The notes beneath the pieces were generated by a model. The model saw nothing but the letters and a program-made list of their open reading frames with translations, searched no databases and had not been told where the DNA came from. Below are positions 11,279 through 19,952 of a DNA stretch of 64,000 nt, piece after piece. The DNA is from Verticillium longisporum (Eukaryota > Ascomycota > Sordariomycetes > Glomerellales > Plectosphaerellaceae). Both the position numbers and the translations under genes were made by a program. How positions within the stretch are numbered: position 1 is the first letter of the stretch; each line of letters begins with the position of its first letter. The stretch lies in the NCBI GenBank assembly GCA_019188255.1, contig JAETXT010000009.1, forward strand, positions 868,001-932,000. The letters are read 5' to 3'.

Positions 11279-12124
11279 ATGTCCACCAACAGCGTCGGAA
11301 ACAGCGCCAGCAACTTGGCCGCTATGATCCAGGAGCTCCGTTCGGAGAACGAACAGCTCCGAGCCTCAATGCAACAACTTCAAGGCGGAACGAGCATGAA
11401 GGCTCTTCCCCCTCAGTCATTCGACGGCAACCCTAGGGCACTTCAGTCTTTCATCACCCAGGTACGCCAGTACCACAAAGCCAATGAGGGCCAACTTAAG
11501 TACTGGGGCGAGAAGGTCGCCAACGCCTCCTCTTACCTCAAAGGGGACGCCTTGCACTGGTTCGAACCCTTCATTAGGGACTATTCCACCCACACCAAGA
11601 AAGAAGATATGAAGCAGGCCACCCAGGACATCTACGCAGGTATGAACGCATTCGAAGAAGCCATTAAAGGAGCGTTTGGGGACGTGGACGAGGAACGACA
11701 AAACGAAAGAAAAATCCTTCAGCTCAAACAGACCGGGCCAGCCACTAAGTACGCCACGGAGTTTCGACTCTTAGCCAGTCGACTCGATTGGACAGAGTCC
11801 GCTCTCATGGCCCGTTTCTACGAAGGACTCAAAGACGCCGTCAAGGACGACCTCATCCGGGAGGATAGACCCGAAACCCTCACCGAGTACATCGCCATGG
11901 CCGTCAAAATCGACGATCGCCAGTACGAACGCAGAATAGAAAAGGGACGAAAGCCCGCTATAGGACCATGGAACCCTCGCATTCCCCACCACCGATCCAA
12001 TCAAGGACGCAAGTACCAGCACGACAAACCCCGCGTCAGCACGGCTTGGGACAGACCACCCATGCAGGACCCATGGAGCTCGACAATACCAGACATGGCA
12101 AACCGAAGGATCTTAAGGACATGA
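11279..12124 (+). CDS. gag: Gag, N-terminal capsid part
   Basis: The ATG at 11279 opens a 281-codon frame. It starts with a short coiled coil (MIQELRSENEQLRASMQQL), followed by the fungal Ty3/gypsy capsid signature: PQSFDGNP, then YLKGDALHWFEPF, then EEAIKGAFGDVDEE and KYATEFRLLASRLDW. Capsid assembles the virus-like particle in the cytoplasm. Meaningful homology ends near 12,060, after which the expected sequence continues in the -1 frame (next entry). The first ATG after the LTR is used, 64 nt downstream of it. The frame change is either a mutation in this copy or a translational frameshift. I see no classical slippery heptamer in 12,001-12,075. Confidence 0.85.
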   Translation: MSTNSVGNSASNLAAMIQELRSENEQLRASMQQLQGGTSMKALPPQSFDGNPRALQSFITQVRQYHKANEGQLKYWGEKVANASSYLKGDALHWFEPFIRDYSTHTKKEDMKQATQDIYAGMNAFEEAIKGAFGDVDEERQNERKILQLKQTGPATKYATEFRLLASRLDWTESALMARFYEGLKDAVKDDLIREDRPETLTEYIAMAVKIDDRQYERRIEKGRKPAIGPWNPRIPHHRSNQGRKYQHDKPRVSTAWDRPPMQDPWSSTIPDMANRRILRT

Positions 12125-13221
12125 AATGCTACAACTGCGGCAAAAACGGGCATATGGCTCGAGAATGCCGGCAACCTAAGAAGCCCTGGAAACCCGTAAA
12201 CGAACGACAGCTCAACCATACTCAACACCAGGACCATGCCAAAACTAACTGGACCTTCTGTTACCAGGATGATTGCCTGACCCACAAGGACAGTAAGGAA
12301 CAGAATGGATGGTTCCCCAGGGCACCTACGGGACAAAGAACCCTGGCCATGATGGTCACCACCAGGAAGGAAAGGCGAATTCAGAAATGGGCCCAGCAAG
12401 TAACGCCGGAGACCCAGGAAATCGATACAGACGAAGAAAGGGCTTATGAACAAGCTCACCCGGAACCACAGGCCGCACTCCACGTTGGACTTATGAGCAA
12501 CGAGGAATGGGACGAATACACGCAAGCAAGCCAGGAGGAGGAACCCCCGTTGGGACAACTTCAACTCCACATCCCAACACAGACCTACGCCGTTAGCAAC
12601 CCTAGTGAGGATTACGATCCCCTTGTACCGTGGGACGAACTCATCTACTACGGGACCAAGCCATGGAAGGCCAGCGCCCGAAAGCAAGAAAGCACGAAAG
12701 AAAACGTACGACTCATGGTAGGAGACCATCCAGCACTCCACCACGCCCACGAACAACACTATCAGTTGTTTTGGCCCGAATGTGTCTACGACGACTGCGA
12801 ATATCATTTCAAAGAGAAAGCCGCGCACCGGTTTCTCCCGCGCAACCACTGGACCGAGCCACGAGTAACGGTAGAATTCGAACAGGAAAGTCGCAAATGG
12901 ATCCTACACATGGACGAATACAGTCAAGGTCGGCTCACGTTCCGACCAGACCCCGCTTATCACGACAAATGCTACCAAGACCATGCCAGATGGGAGGACT
13001 GCGATAATGACGCGTGCATAAAGCACTATATGGCCAAGGCCAGAGATTGGAGGCTTCACCGTATGAAACACGTCAAGAAGCCACTCTTCAGGGTCCATTA
13101 TAAGGACGACGACAACCTCGACCCAAGCAATCTAAACACAACGTGGCCACCTACCACGCCGCCGCCTTCGGGAAAAGGCAATCGTCGGTCGGACAGGGAC
13201 AACGACCGACGAAGGAAGTAA
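11968..13221 (+). CDS. gag: Gag, nucleocapsid part with long C-terminal extension
   Basis: This frame is -1 relative to the capsid ORF, and the genuine part starts around 12,060 (GPMELDNTRHGK). A CCHC zinc knuckle, C54-x2-C57-x4-H62-x4-C67 (CYNCGKNGHMAREC), binds the genomic RNA. After it come about 340 further residues, unusually long for a nucleocapsid. They hold three copies of C-x4-C-x2-H (C98/C103/H106, C272/C277/H280, C345/C350/H353); the first two are followed by a basic F-P-R-like stretch. The frame ends at 13221, overlapping pol by 79 nt. The role of the extension is unknown; by position and cysteine content it may be a second nucleic-acid-binding module. Confidence 0.75.
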   Translation: MEPSHSPPPIQSRTQVPARQTPRQHGLGQTTHAGPMELDNTRHGKPKDLKDMKCYNCGKNGHMARECRQPKKPWKPVNERQLNHTQHQDHAKTNWTFCYQDDCLTHKDSKEQNGWFPRAPTGQRTLAMMVTTRKERRIQKWAQQVTPETQEIDTDEERAYEQAHPEPQAALHVGLMSNEEWDEYTQASQEEEPPLGQLQLHIPTQTYAVSNPSEDYDPLVPWDELIYYGTKPWKASARKQESTKENVRLMVGDHPALHHAHEQHYQLFWPECVYDDCEYHFKEKAAHRFLPRNHWTEPRVTVEFEQESRKWILHMDEYSQGRLTFRPDPAYHDKCYQDHARWEDCDNDACIKHYMAKARDWRLHRMKHVKKPLFRVHYKDDDNLDPSNLNTTWPPTTPPPSGKGNRRSDRDNDRRRK

Positions 13222-16200
13222 GAGCGATCTGCTCAGCCGAACGAACCCACGGCACGAATCACCTCTACGTGAGAATAAACGTAGGAGGACGATGGGCAAG
13301 CGCGCTACTAGACAGCGGCGCCCAGGGCAACTACATGAGCCCCGAATACATCAACAAGAATAAGATCACATGGAAATATAAGGAGGAACCCTATCAACTC
13401 AGCACGGTGGAAGGACAAGCGGTCTCATACGGAGGAGGGATCGTGAACACGGAGACTGCGCCCCTCCAGGTGTTCATCTCTCGCCGTCAAGGTCACATAA
13501 CCTTCGACATCACCAACATGGGAGGAAAACAAATCATCCTAGGCATCCCATGGCTCAGACAATGGAACCCTCAGATTGACTGGACAGCTGGCCGCGTCCA
13601 GTGGAGTACGTCAGCCCCTGAGGAAAGACCCACGAGCGGTCTCTCAAGCGACCTCCAACTAGCCCTCACGAATAGGGACAACTCAGAGGAGACAACCCCG
13701 GAGGAGCTCACAACAGAACAGCAAGAAAGACTGCAGAACGTACCCAAGGAATACTGGAAGTACGAAAAGATCTTCAGGGAAGAAGTCGACACGGTGCTAC
13801 CTAAGCACACACACTACGACCACGAAATCCCAATCAAGGAAGGGGAGAGCCCCCGATTCAACAAGATCTACGGATTGAACCCTCGACAGATGGATACTCT
13901 CGACGAGTATCTCAAGGAGAACCTCAGAAAAGGATACATCCGACCATCGACATCCCCAGCAGGATACCCGATTCTCTTTGTGCCAAAGAAGAATGGCAAG
14001 GAAAGACTATGCGTCGACTACAGACAGTTGAACGACATTACCATCAAGAACTGCTACCCATTGCCTCTGATATCAGAACTCAGGGACGCATTAGCAGGAG
14101 CCAATTGGTTCACAGCGCTCGATCTCAAAGGAGCATATAACCTCATCCGCATCAAGGATGGAGAGGAATGGAAAACGGCATTCCGAACACGACGAGGACA
14201 CTACGAGTACTTGGTCATGCCATTCGGATTGACCAACGCTCCCGCAACCTTCCAAAACATGATCAACGATGTACTGCGAGAATTCCTGGACGTCTTCGTG
14301 GTGGTATATCTCGATGACATTCTGATCTTCTCGAAGACAATGGAAGAACACAAGGGACACGTCCACCAGGTCCTCACACGACTACACCAGCACGAGCTGT
14401 TAGTGGAGCCTGAAAAAGCCAAGTTCCACACACAGGAAGTAGATTTCCTAGGGTATACGATCACCCCAGGAGAAATCAGGATGGAAAAATCCAAAGTGGC
14501 AGCCATCAGGGAATGGCCTACACCAAAGAACGTCAAGGACGTCAGAGCATTCCTCGGTTTCGTCAACTTCTACCGACGATTCCTAAAAGGATACAGCAAG
14601 ACTGCCAATCCTTTGACGAGCCTCACGGTCAAGGAAATAGAGTTCGCATGGAACGAACCCCAAGAAAAGGCATTTCGCCAAATTATCGATGCCGTCCTCA
14701 GCGAACCAGTCCTCCGGATGATAGACCCCGAAAAACCCATGGAAGTCGAGACAGATGCCTCCGACTTCGCCATTGGAGGACAGTTAGGCCAGAGGGACGA
14801 CCAAGGACGATTGCACCCAGTAGCATTCTTCTCGAAAAAGCTACACGGACCAGAGCTCAACTATCAGATACACGACAAAGAACTCATGGCAATCATCGAA
14901 GCCTTCAAAGAATGGAGAACGTATCTCTCCGGAGCACGACACGAAGTCAAGGTCTACACTGACCACAAGAATCTTGCACACTTCACAACGAACAAAGACC
15001 TCAACAAACGACAGATTAGATGGGCGGAATTCCTCTCGGAATTCAACTTCACCATCATCTACCGCAAAGGATCTGAGAATGGCAGGGCAGATATCTTGAG
15101 CAGACGCTCAGACCACGAACAAACCACACCCCCAAACAATAACGCAATCCTCGCAAGCGACAAAGAAGGAAATCTAATCCCGTACCACCGTACCTTGGCG
15201 GTCACCACACGAATAAAACCCGCCAAGCCACCCAAGAGCACCACAGAGCTCATCGAACAAGTCCACGGGGCCAAGGCCCACGGACACCAAGGAGTAGCGA
15301 AAACATTCGCCCGACTCAGAAAACATCACGACTTCAAAGGAACCAGACAGGACGTCACAGCAGTGATCCGCAACTGCAACCTCTGCAAGAAAAGCAAGGC
15401 AGAGAGACACAGGCCCTATGGAGAACTCAAAGCACTACCAGTACCAACCGCAGCCTGGGAGTCAGTCTCACTGGACTTCATCACCAGCCTGCCACCATCG
15501 AAGGAACCCTTAACTGGGACCTCTTACGACAACATCCTAGTAGTCGTCGACCGACTCACCAAGTACTCCTACTTTCTCCCGTATAAAGCCACAGGAACGG
15601 CAGAAGACCTCGCCTATGTGTTCCTCAGGAACATTGTGGGACAACACGGACTCCCAAAAGAACTGGTGTCAGATAGAGACAAGCTCTTCACCAGCAACTT
15701 CTGGAAGTCACTCATCGCTCAACTTGGAGCCAAACATAAGCTATCCACGGCTTTTCACCCGCAGACAGACGGACAGACAGAAAGAACGAACCAGACTCTA
15801 GAGCAGTACCTTCGGTGTTATATCAACTACCAACAAGATGACTGGGTCACATTACTACCCATCGCACAGTTCGCATACAACAGCTCACCAAGCGAGTCAA
15901 CAAAGGAATCACCCTTCTATGCCAACTACGGGTACAACCCAACAGCCTACGCGGAACGCCGCGAAGCACCGGACACGCCAAAAGCGACCAACATTGCGGT
16001 CAACATCCGCAAGATCCAGGAACAAATCAAGCTCGACCTCGAGCTCGTACGCACCAGAATGACCACGTACGCCAACAAGACAAGGATGAAGGGACCATCC
16101 TTACAGGAGGGAGATAGCGTCTACCTCATCCGCCGAAACATCAAAACCAAACGACCAAACGACAAATTGGATTTCAAGAAACTAGGACCATTTAAAATTC

Positions 16201-16559
16201 TCAAGAAACTCTCGGATACCAACTACCACCTCTCATTACCAGAGAACATGAAGATTCACCCCGTTTTTCACATTGCACTACTAGAGCCAGCACCACATAA
16301 CGCACCACTCGAAACAAACGTGGAAGTCGAAAATACCAACGAGTATGAAGTCGAAAGAATCCTCGATCACAGAAAGATAAGCAAACAAGAAGAATACTTG
16401 ATCAAATGGAAGAACTATGGGCATGAAGAAAACACATGGGAACCAGTCAAGAACCTGAACTGCCCGCAGTTGCTCCAAGAATATCATCGCCTGGCACAGG
16501 ACCAAGGTCGGAAAATTCCTCCCCGAAGCCCAACGAGGACCAGTCCACGACGCCGCTAG
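13143..16559 (+). CDS. pol: Pol polyprotein: protease, RT, RNase H, integrase, chromodomain
   Basis: An intact frame of 1,138 codons. It has no ATG before the protease (the frame opens with GTG), so expression by -1 frameshifting from gag across the 79-nt overlap is expected. Domains in order: aspartic protease with ALLDSGAQGNY (Asp57); reverse transcriptase with FVPKKNGKERLCVDYRQLND and the catalytic YLDD at residues 389-392; RNase H with ETDASDFAIGGQL; integrase with the HHCC zinc domain (HGHQG...CNLCKKSK) and core DFITSLP, SDRDKLFTSNFW, HPQTDGQTERTNQ; and at the C-terminus a chromodomain (EYEVERILDHR ... YLIKWKNYGHEENTWEP). The chromodomain would direct integration to modified chromatin. 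I see no lesion, so the enzyme part looks capable of function. Confidence 0.95.
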   Translation: MATYHAAAFGKRQSSVGQGQRPTKEVRAICSAERTHGTNHLYVRINVGGRWASALLDSGAQGNYMSPEYINKNKITWKYKEEPYQLSTVEGQAVSYGGGIVNTETAPLQVFISRRQGHITFDITNMGGKQIILGIPWLRQWNPQIDWTAGRVQWSTSAPEERPTSGLSSDLQLALTNRDNSEETTPEELTTEQQERLQNVPKEYWKYEKIFREEVDTVLPKHTHYDHEIPIKEGESPRFNKIYGLNPRQMDTLDEYLKENLRKGYIRPSTSPAGYPILFVPKKNGKERLCVDYRQLNDITIKNCYPLPLISELRDALAGANWFTALDLKGAYNLIRIKDGEEWKTAFRTRRGHYEYLVMPFGLTNAPATFQNMINDVLREFLDVFVVVYLDDILIFSKTMEEHKGHVHQVLTRLHQHELLVEPEKAKFHTQEVDFLGYTITPGEIRMEKSKVAAIREWPTPKNVKDVRAFLGFVNFYRRFLKGYSKTANPLTSLTVKEIEFAWNEPQEKAFRQIIDAVLSEPVLRMIDPEKPMEVETDASDFAIGGQLGQRDDQGRLHPVAFFSKKLHGPELNYQIHDKELMAIIEAFKEWRTYLSGARHEVKVYTDHKNLAHFTTNKDLNKRQIRWAEFLSEFNFTIIYRKGSENGRADILSRRSDHEQTTPPNNNAILASDKEGNLIPYHRTLAVTTRIKPAKPPKSTTELIEQVHGAKAHGHQGVAKTFARLRKHHDFKGTRQDVTAVIRNCNLCKKSKAERHRPYGELKALPVPTAAWESVSLDFITSLPPSKEPLTGTSYDNILVVVDRLTKYSYFLPYKATGTAEDLAYVFLRNIVGQHGLPKELVSDRDKLFTSNFWKSLIAQLGAKHKLSTAFHPQTDGQTERTNQTLEQYLRCYINYQQDDWVTLLPIAQFAYNSSPSESTKESPFYANYGYNPTAYAERREAPDTPKATNIAVNIRKIQEQIKLDLELVRTRMTTYANKTRMKGPSLQEGDSVYLIRRNIKTKRPNDKLDFKKLGPFKILKKLSDTNYHLSLPENMKIHPVFHIALLEPAPHNAPLETNVEVENTNEYEVERILDHRKISKQEEYLIKWKNYGHEENTWEPVKNLNCPQLLQEYHRLAQDQGRKIPPRSPTRTSPRRR

Positions 16560-17097
16560 CACCCCACTCCTGAAGGTCCTGCACCACGTTGGCCTCCTGA
16601 GCCTCGAGGCTTAGGTTGTCCCCGCCCAGAGGAAGGACGCCGTCCTCCTCATCCAACTGACGAATCCCACGAGCAAACAACTCTTCCCCACGAGCCTTCG
16701 CCGCCTTCCGCATCTTGCGAAGACGGGACAAACGACCCAAGGCCGTCGCCAACTTCGTTTGGAGCACCTCCAACTCCATTTCAGCATCCTCAATCTCAGC
16801 TTCTCGCTTCTTCTGCTCTGCAAGAGCCTTTTCCACTAGACGATCATTAGAAAACAGGACCATGACCCCACCAGGGACCAACTTACGCGCAGAAACCACG
16901 CTCACACCATCACAAGAGCGACCGCGACGGATGCACTCCCCACAGCGAGAAGAACCAGGGGCGGTCTTACAGACGAGATGTCGCTTGAAGCACCCCGTAC
17001 AAGGCATCTTGATTTCGCCCTCGGAGTCAATCAAAGCAGCGAGCGCCTTTCTTTGGTCGGTTTTGGCAGACGAACGTTTTATGACACGACCTGACAT
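16447..17097 (-). CDS. antisense Zn(II)2Cys6-type protein inside the retrotransposon
   Basis: An intact 216-codon frame opposite the element, between the pol end (113-bp antisense overlap) and the right LTR. Residues 33-62 read C-x2-C-x6-C-x8-C-x2-C-x6-C (MPCTGCFKRHLVC ... RCGECIRRGRSC), which meets the Gal4-type Zn2Cys6 consensus exactly. A basic stretch precedes it (KRSSAKTDQRK). About residues 85-140 form a charged coiled coil (KALAEQKKREAEIEDAEM...), as expected of a dimerising DNA-binding protein. The C-terminal 70 residues are acidic and Gly/Ser-rich. The start at 17097 lies 100 bp inside the right LTR, so any promoter lies in that gap or reads antisense from the LTR. Function is inferred only; a nucleic-acid-binding regulator of the element or host is the simplest reading. 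Confidence 0.7.
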   Translation of the reverse strand: MSGRVIKRSSAKTDQRKALAALIDSEGEIKMPCTGCFKRHLVCKTAPGSSRCGECIRRGRSCDGVSVVSARKLVPGGVMVLFSNDRLVEKALAEQKKREAEIEDAEMELEVLQTKLATALGRLSRLRKMRKAAKARGEELFARGIRQLDEEDGVLPLGGDNLSLEAQEANVVQDLQEWGASGVVDWSSLGFGEEFSDLGPVPGDDILGATAGSSGS

Positions 17098-17182
17098 TTT
17101 GTCATGGTTAGTAAGGATGACAAGAGAAGAACCACCGCAGGCGGCTGGGACTTACTACTTATGGCCGCTGGGACATCGGCCT

Positions 17183-17192
17183 GGAGGAGGAG
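17183..17192 (+). promoter_or_regulatory. polypurine tract
   Basis: GGAGGAGGAG ends 5 nt before the right LTR. By position it is the plus-strand primer for reverse transcription. Confidence 0.65.
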
Positions 17193-17197
17193 CATCA

Positions 17198-17673
17198 TGT
17201 AACAACCAAGGAAGCAGGGCGGCCGCGAATCGACGACCCCGCGATCAGGGAACGCGATAAGATAAGAATCGGGCCCACCTGGCAAATCACGTGATGGCTC
17301 ACTCAGACATAAAGGGTGAGTCGTCGGGCTCACCAAGGACGCCGCAGTGAGCCAGGGAATGGCTCACGGGATAACACACCGTGATCCTAACATCATGGAT
17401 CACCAACAACTAACCAGTGAGCCATCCAACATGAGCTCACCACCTAACACAACAAGGACAGGATGGCAGGTATATAAGGACGGACATTCTGGACTTGTAG
17501 ATACATTCTTTCTCACGACAGTGATCAATCTAAGTCTTACCTTGTATTCATTGTAACGAGTGCGCAACGCCTTACGACACCACATCGTCTCAGAGTCACA
17601 ACCTAAGCTTCTGCAAACAGCAACCCCAACCCTCTGACAGTGTTCCCCCTTCGGAAGCTGCCAGGTCGTAACA
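17198..17673 (+). repeat. right long terminal repeat
   Basis: 476 bp, matching the left LTR base for base in my reading, and followed by the GTAT duplication (17674-17677). Its TATA box and heptamer cluster are also preserved. Confidence 0.95.
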
Positions 17674-18092
17674 GTATAATTATATTCTTCTACGTTAATA
17701 ATATTATCCTTATAAACTATAAAGAGGATCGCTAAGCGGCCGAAGAGCTAAAGAGCTAGCTTAAGTCTCTATTCGAGATACGAGAACTTGGCGAGGTTAG
17801 ATAGTTCTTAGGTATTAGAGTAGTTAGAGATCGTAGCTAGCGTAAGCTCTAGCTATCTCTAGAGAATTATATTACTGAAAAGATAAAGGACCTCAACCTC
17901 TAGCTATCTATTAGAGGTTATTTAACGCCTCTATTAATAGACCTAGTACCTACTCTAAAGGATTACGAAGCCTCTACTAAATCTATTTAACTATATTAAC
18001 GTAAAATTAATTCTATTAATTACGTAGTAACTATAATACGACCTAATATAGCCAAAGCTGCCTTAAGACTTACGGAGTCTCTGCTTAGGCTA
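17674..18092. other. AT-rich RIP-mutated DNA
   Basis: No gene. TpA-rich, poor in CpA/TpG, with ctag/ctata strings. It is the left part of the large RIP island, separated from the rest by the pogo-type insertion, and ends in the TA target dinucleotide at 18091-18092. Confidence 0.7.
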
Positions 18093-18140
18093 ACGTGCAT
18101 GATAAGCAAGTGGGCCAAACAAGCAAGTGGGCCACCTGAC
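18093..18140 (+). repeat. terminal inverted repeat, left end of transposon 1
   Basis: 48 bp, the exact reverse complement of 19905-19952. It contains AAGCAAGTGGGCCA at 18104 and 18121. Confidence 0.95.
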
Positions 18141-18199
18141 CACGACCATGCGACGACAGCAGCATCCCGGTGAACCCTAACGCCTTAAATCAATTGAAA

Positions 18200-19853
18200 C
18201 TACTTGAAATCCTCTTCTTCAGAAGCCCTCGTCTCCAGCTGACAAGTTCGCGCATTATGTCCAGGCTCGCCGCAGACACCGCAGCGCCGTTTCTTCGTCC
18301 CGTCCCTTGGTTGGCGACTGCTTCTCTGACGCGTTTCCTCATTTATCTGGACCTGAACCTCGATATTGGTTTGTATCTCCTGTCCCTCACCTAGAGTTAG
18401 ACTCCCTCCTTGCCTGAGACGTGTTTTCTTAGCTCTCCGACGCTTGCTGAGTGTCGCGTTCTCGTCTCGAAGGATCTGGTTCTCCGACTTCAATAGGGCG
18501 AGTTGATGCATGATTCCACGCGTCCCCTTGGTAAAGTGGTCTATAGCGTTAAGAATCGACGTCGGAGAGCTTCCTTGGTGTCGGGCGATTCGACCTTTAA
18601 TAAACTCTGACTGACAGCTAGCTTCAATCGGGTTGTGAGGCGTTTGGGAGACCCAAGGTTCTGATGTATCGGGGACCCCCTCGACGGGCGTCGGTGTCCG
18701 TAGCTTCACATCCAGCTTTGAAACCACAATTTCGGGGCTCATTGGGACAAGCCCAGCACCTCTGAACCCCCTTGATATTCCTTTCCGTCATAGCTTCTTT
18801 GAAAGCTGCGAAAAACGCGGGAAAGAAGTCCTCCTTCGTGATGTGGCTTGTACCTGCCCTCATCTTCTTCTCAATTTGCCGACCGTAGGCCTGCTTTAGC
18901 GGGCCAAAACAGCCAACATCAAGAGGTTGAAGTAGGTGAGATGAATGGGGAGGCATGCATAGCGTAATGATGTTGTTTTCCTTGCAGTAGAGCTCGAACT
19001 CAACGGAATGGTGACTTTGGTGCCCATCTAGGATAAGGAGGCGATATCCGGCCGACCGACGGGGCTTGGTATGCTTGTCAAAATGCTGAATCCATTCTAG
19101 ACCTTTCTCATTTGTTGTCCAGCCTTTGTCTGTCGTAGCGATTACCCAGTCGTGAGGTAGAGGGCTGTCTTCGTACCAGCTTGAGAGGTGATTTTTGCCC
19201 GCCATAATGATGAACGGCGGGACACACCACCCGTCTGCGCCAACGCCTTGGATCACTGTCACCCATTCCCGACCTCCTGGTTGGACCATTTTCGTATTAG
19301 AACGTCTTTCGGCGTTCGTAACGACCATTCCGGACCCGATAACGCCCATCATAAACCCAGTCTCATCGAAGTTATAGATATCAGGCTCCGCGATACCGTA
19401 TTTGGCGATTGTGTTCTTTACGAGCGCGAACCAATCGCGAATTGCCTCGGGATCTTCGCATTGGGCTCTCTGATAGTCATATCTGCGAAAGAAACGCGTC
19501 TTAAGCTCTGGTTGTCGCCTGACGAAGTTTGAGGCCCAGCGCTTCCCGACACTCGGCGCGTCGCGGTCGGCTAGCAGTCGATTAGCCATATCTTCAACCT
19601 CACAAAGCCGGGGATGAAATGCTCGGGAATTTAGCTCAAGTATGTATTGAACAATCGTTAACTCCTCGAGCTCCGTCAAATTTCGATTGAGGGGGATCCT
19701 GTCGCGTTGCGAAGTAATACCGCGTAGTCGACGCGTCAAGGTCATTCGGGGAACACCAAAGATATTTGTCGCAGCGCGTATACTGAGATCTGGGTCATTT
19801 TGAATAGCCTGAAGAGCAAGCTGTAATTGACGTTCTTGTGAGGGCGGAGACAT
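18200..19853 (-). pseudogene. pogo-type transposase (HTH-psq, CENP-B HTH, DDE_1, zinc knuckle), frameshifted
   Basis: The ATG at 19853 opens 409 codons: a psq-type helix-turn-helix (residues 5-45), a CENP-B/Tc5-type DNA-binding domain (about 55-130) and the DDE_1 nuclease with catalytic Asp163 (YNFDETGF), Asp276 (LILDGHQSH) and Asp312 (LQPLDVGCF), giving DD35D spacing. After NIKG, near a C5 run at 18767-18771, the frame is wrong and ends at 18624. The true C-terminus continues in another frame (18742-18200): SKLDVKLRTPTP, a basic coiled coil (ENATLSKRRRAKKTRLR) and a CCHC knuckle C-x2-C-x4-H-x4-C (CGVCGEPGHNARTC). A small indel therefore separates catalytic domain and tail. If it is an assembly error the transposase would be intact, about 570 aa. 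Confidence 0.85.
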
Positions 19854-19904
19854 CGTTGTTGGTGGAGGAATTAATGGTTAACGTAAGAAGGTCGCGTTTT
19901 CGTC

Positions 19905-19952
19905 GTCAGGTGGCCCACTTGCTTGTTTGGCCCACTTGCTTATCATGCACGT
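19905..19952 (-). repeat. terminal inverted repeat, right end of transposon 1
   Basis: Exact mirror of 18093-18140, followed by the TA duplication at 19953-19954. Confidence 0.95.

Larger units (their letters stand above)
10740..17673 (+). mobile_element. Ty3/gypsy chromovirus LTR retrotransposon, young copy
   Basis: The element spans two identical 476-bp LTRs (10740-11215 and 17198-17673) that start TG and end CA. It is flanked by the 4-bp target duplication GTAT (10736-10739 and 17674-17677). Internally it encodes gag, then pol in the order protease, reverse transcriptase, RNase H, integrase and chromodomain, which defines a chromovirus. A polypurine tract precedes the right LTR. An antisense Zn2Cys6-type gene lies between pol and the right LTR. 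I found no difference between the LTRs when reading them against each other, and the element is not RIP-mutated, although it sits beside heavily RIPed DNA. Gag is interrupted by a frame change that may or may not be natural. Confidence 0.95.
18093..19952 (-). mobile_element. pogo/Fot1-type DNA transposon 1 (1,860 bp)
   Basis: Perfect terminal inverted repeats of 48 bp start ACGTGCATGATAAGC at 18093 and mirror at 19952. They are flanked by TA on both sides (18091-18092, 19953-19954), the target duplication of Tc1/mariner/pogo elements. Each inverted repeat contains two direct copies of AAGCAAGTGGGCCA 17 bp apart, probably the transposase binding sites. The element has normal GC content, unlike the RIPed DNA around it, so it arrived later. 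Confidence 0.95.

Noticed and set aside
12001..12849. 282-codon minus-strand ORF opposite gag
   Set aside because: Shadow of the gag coding frame: hydrophobic, no motif, and overlaps the conserved zinc knuckle.
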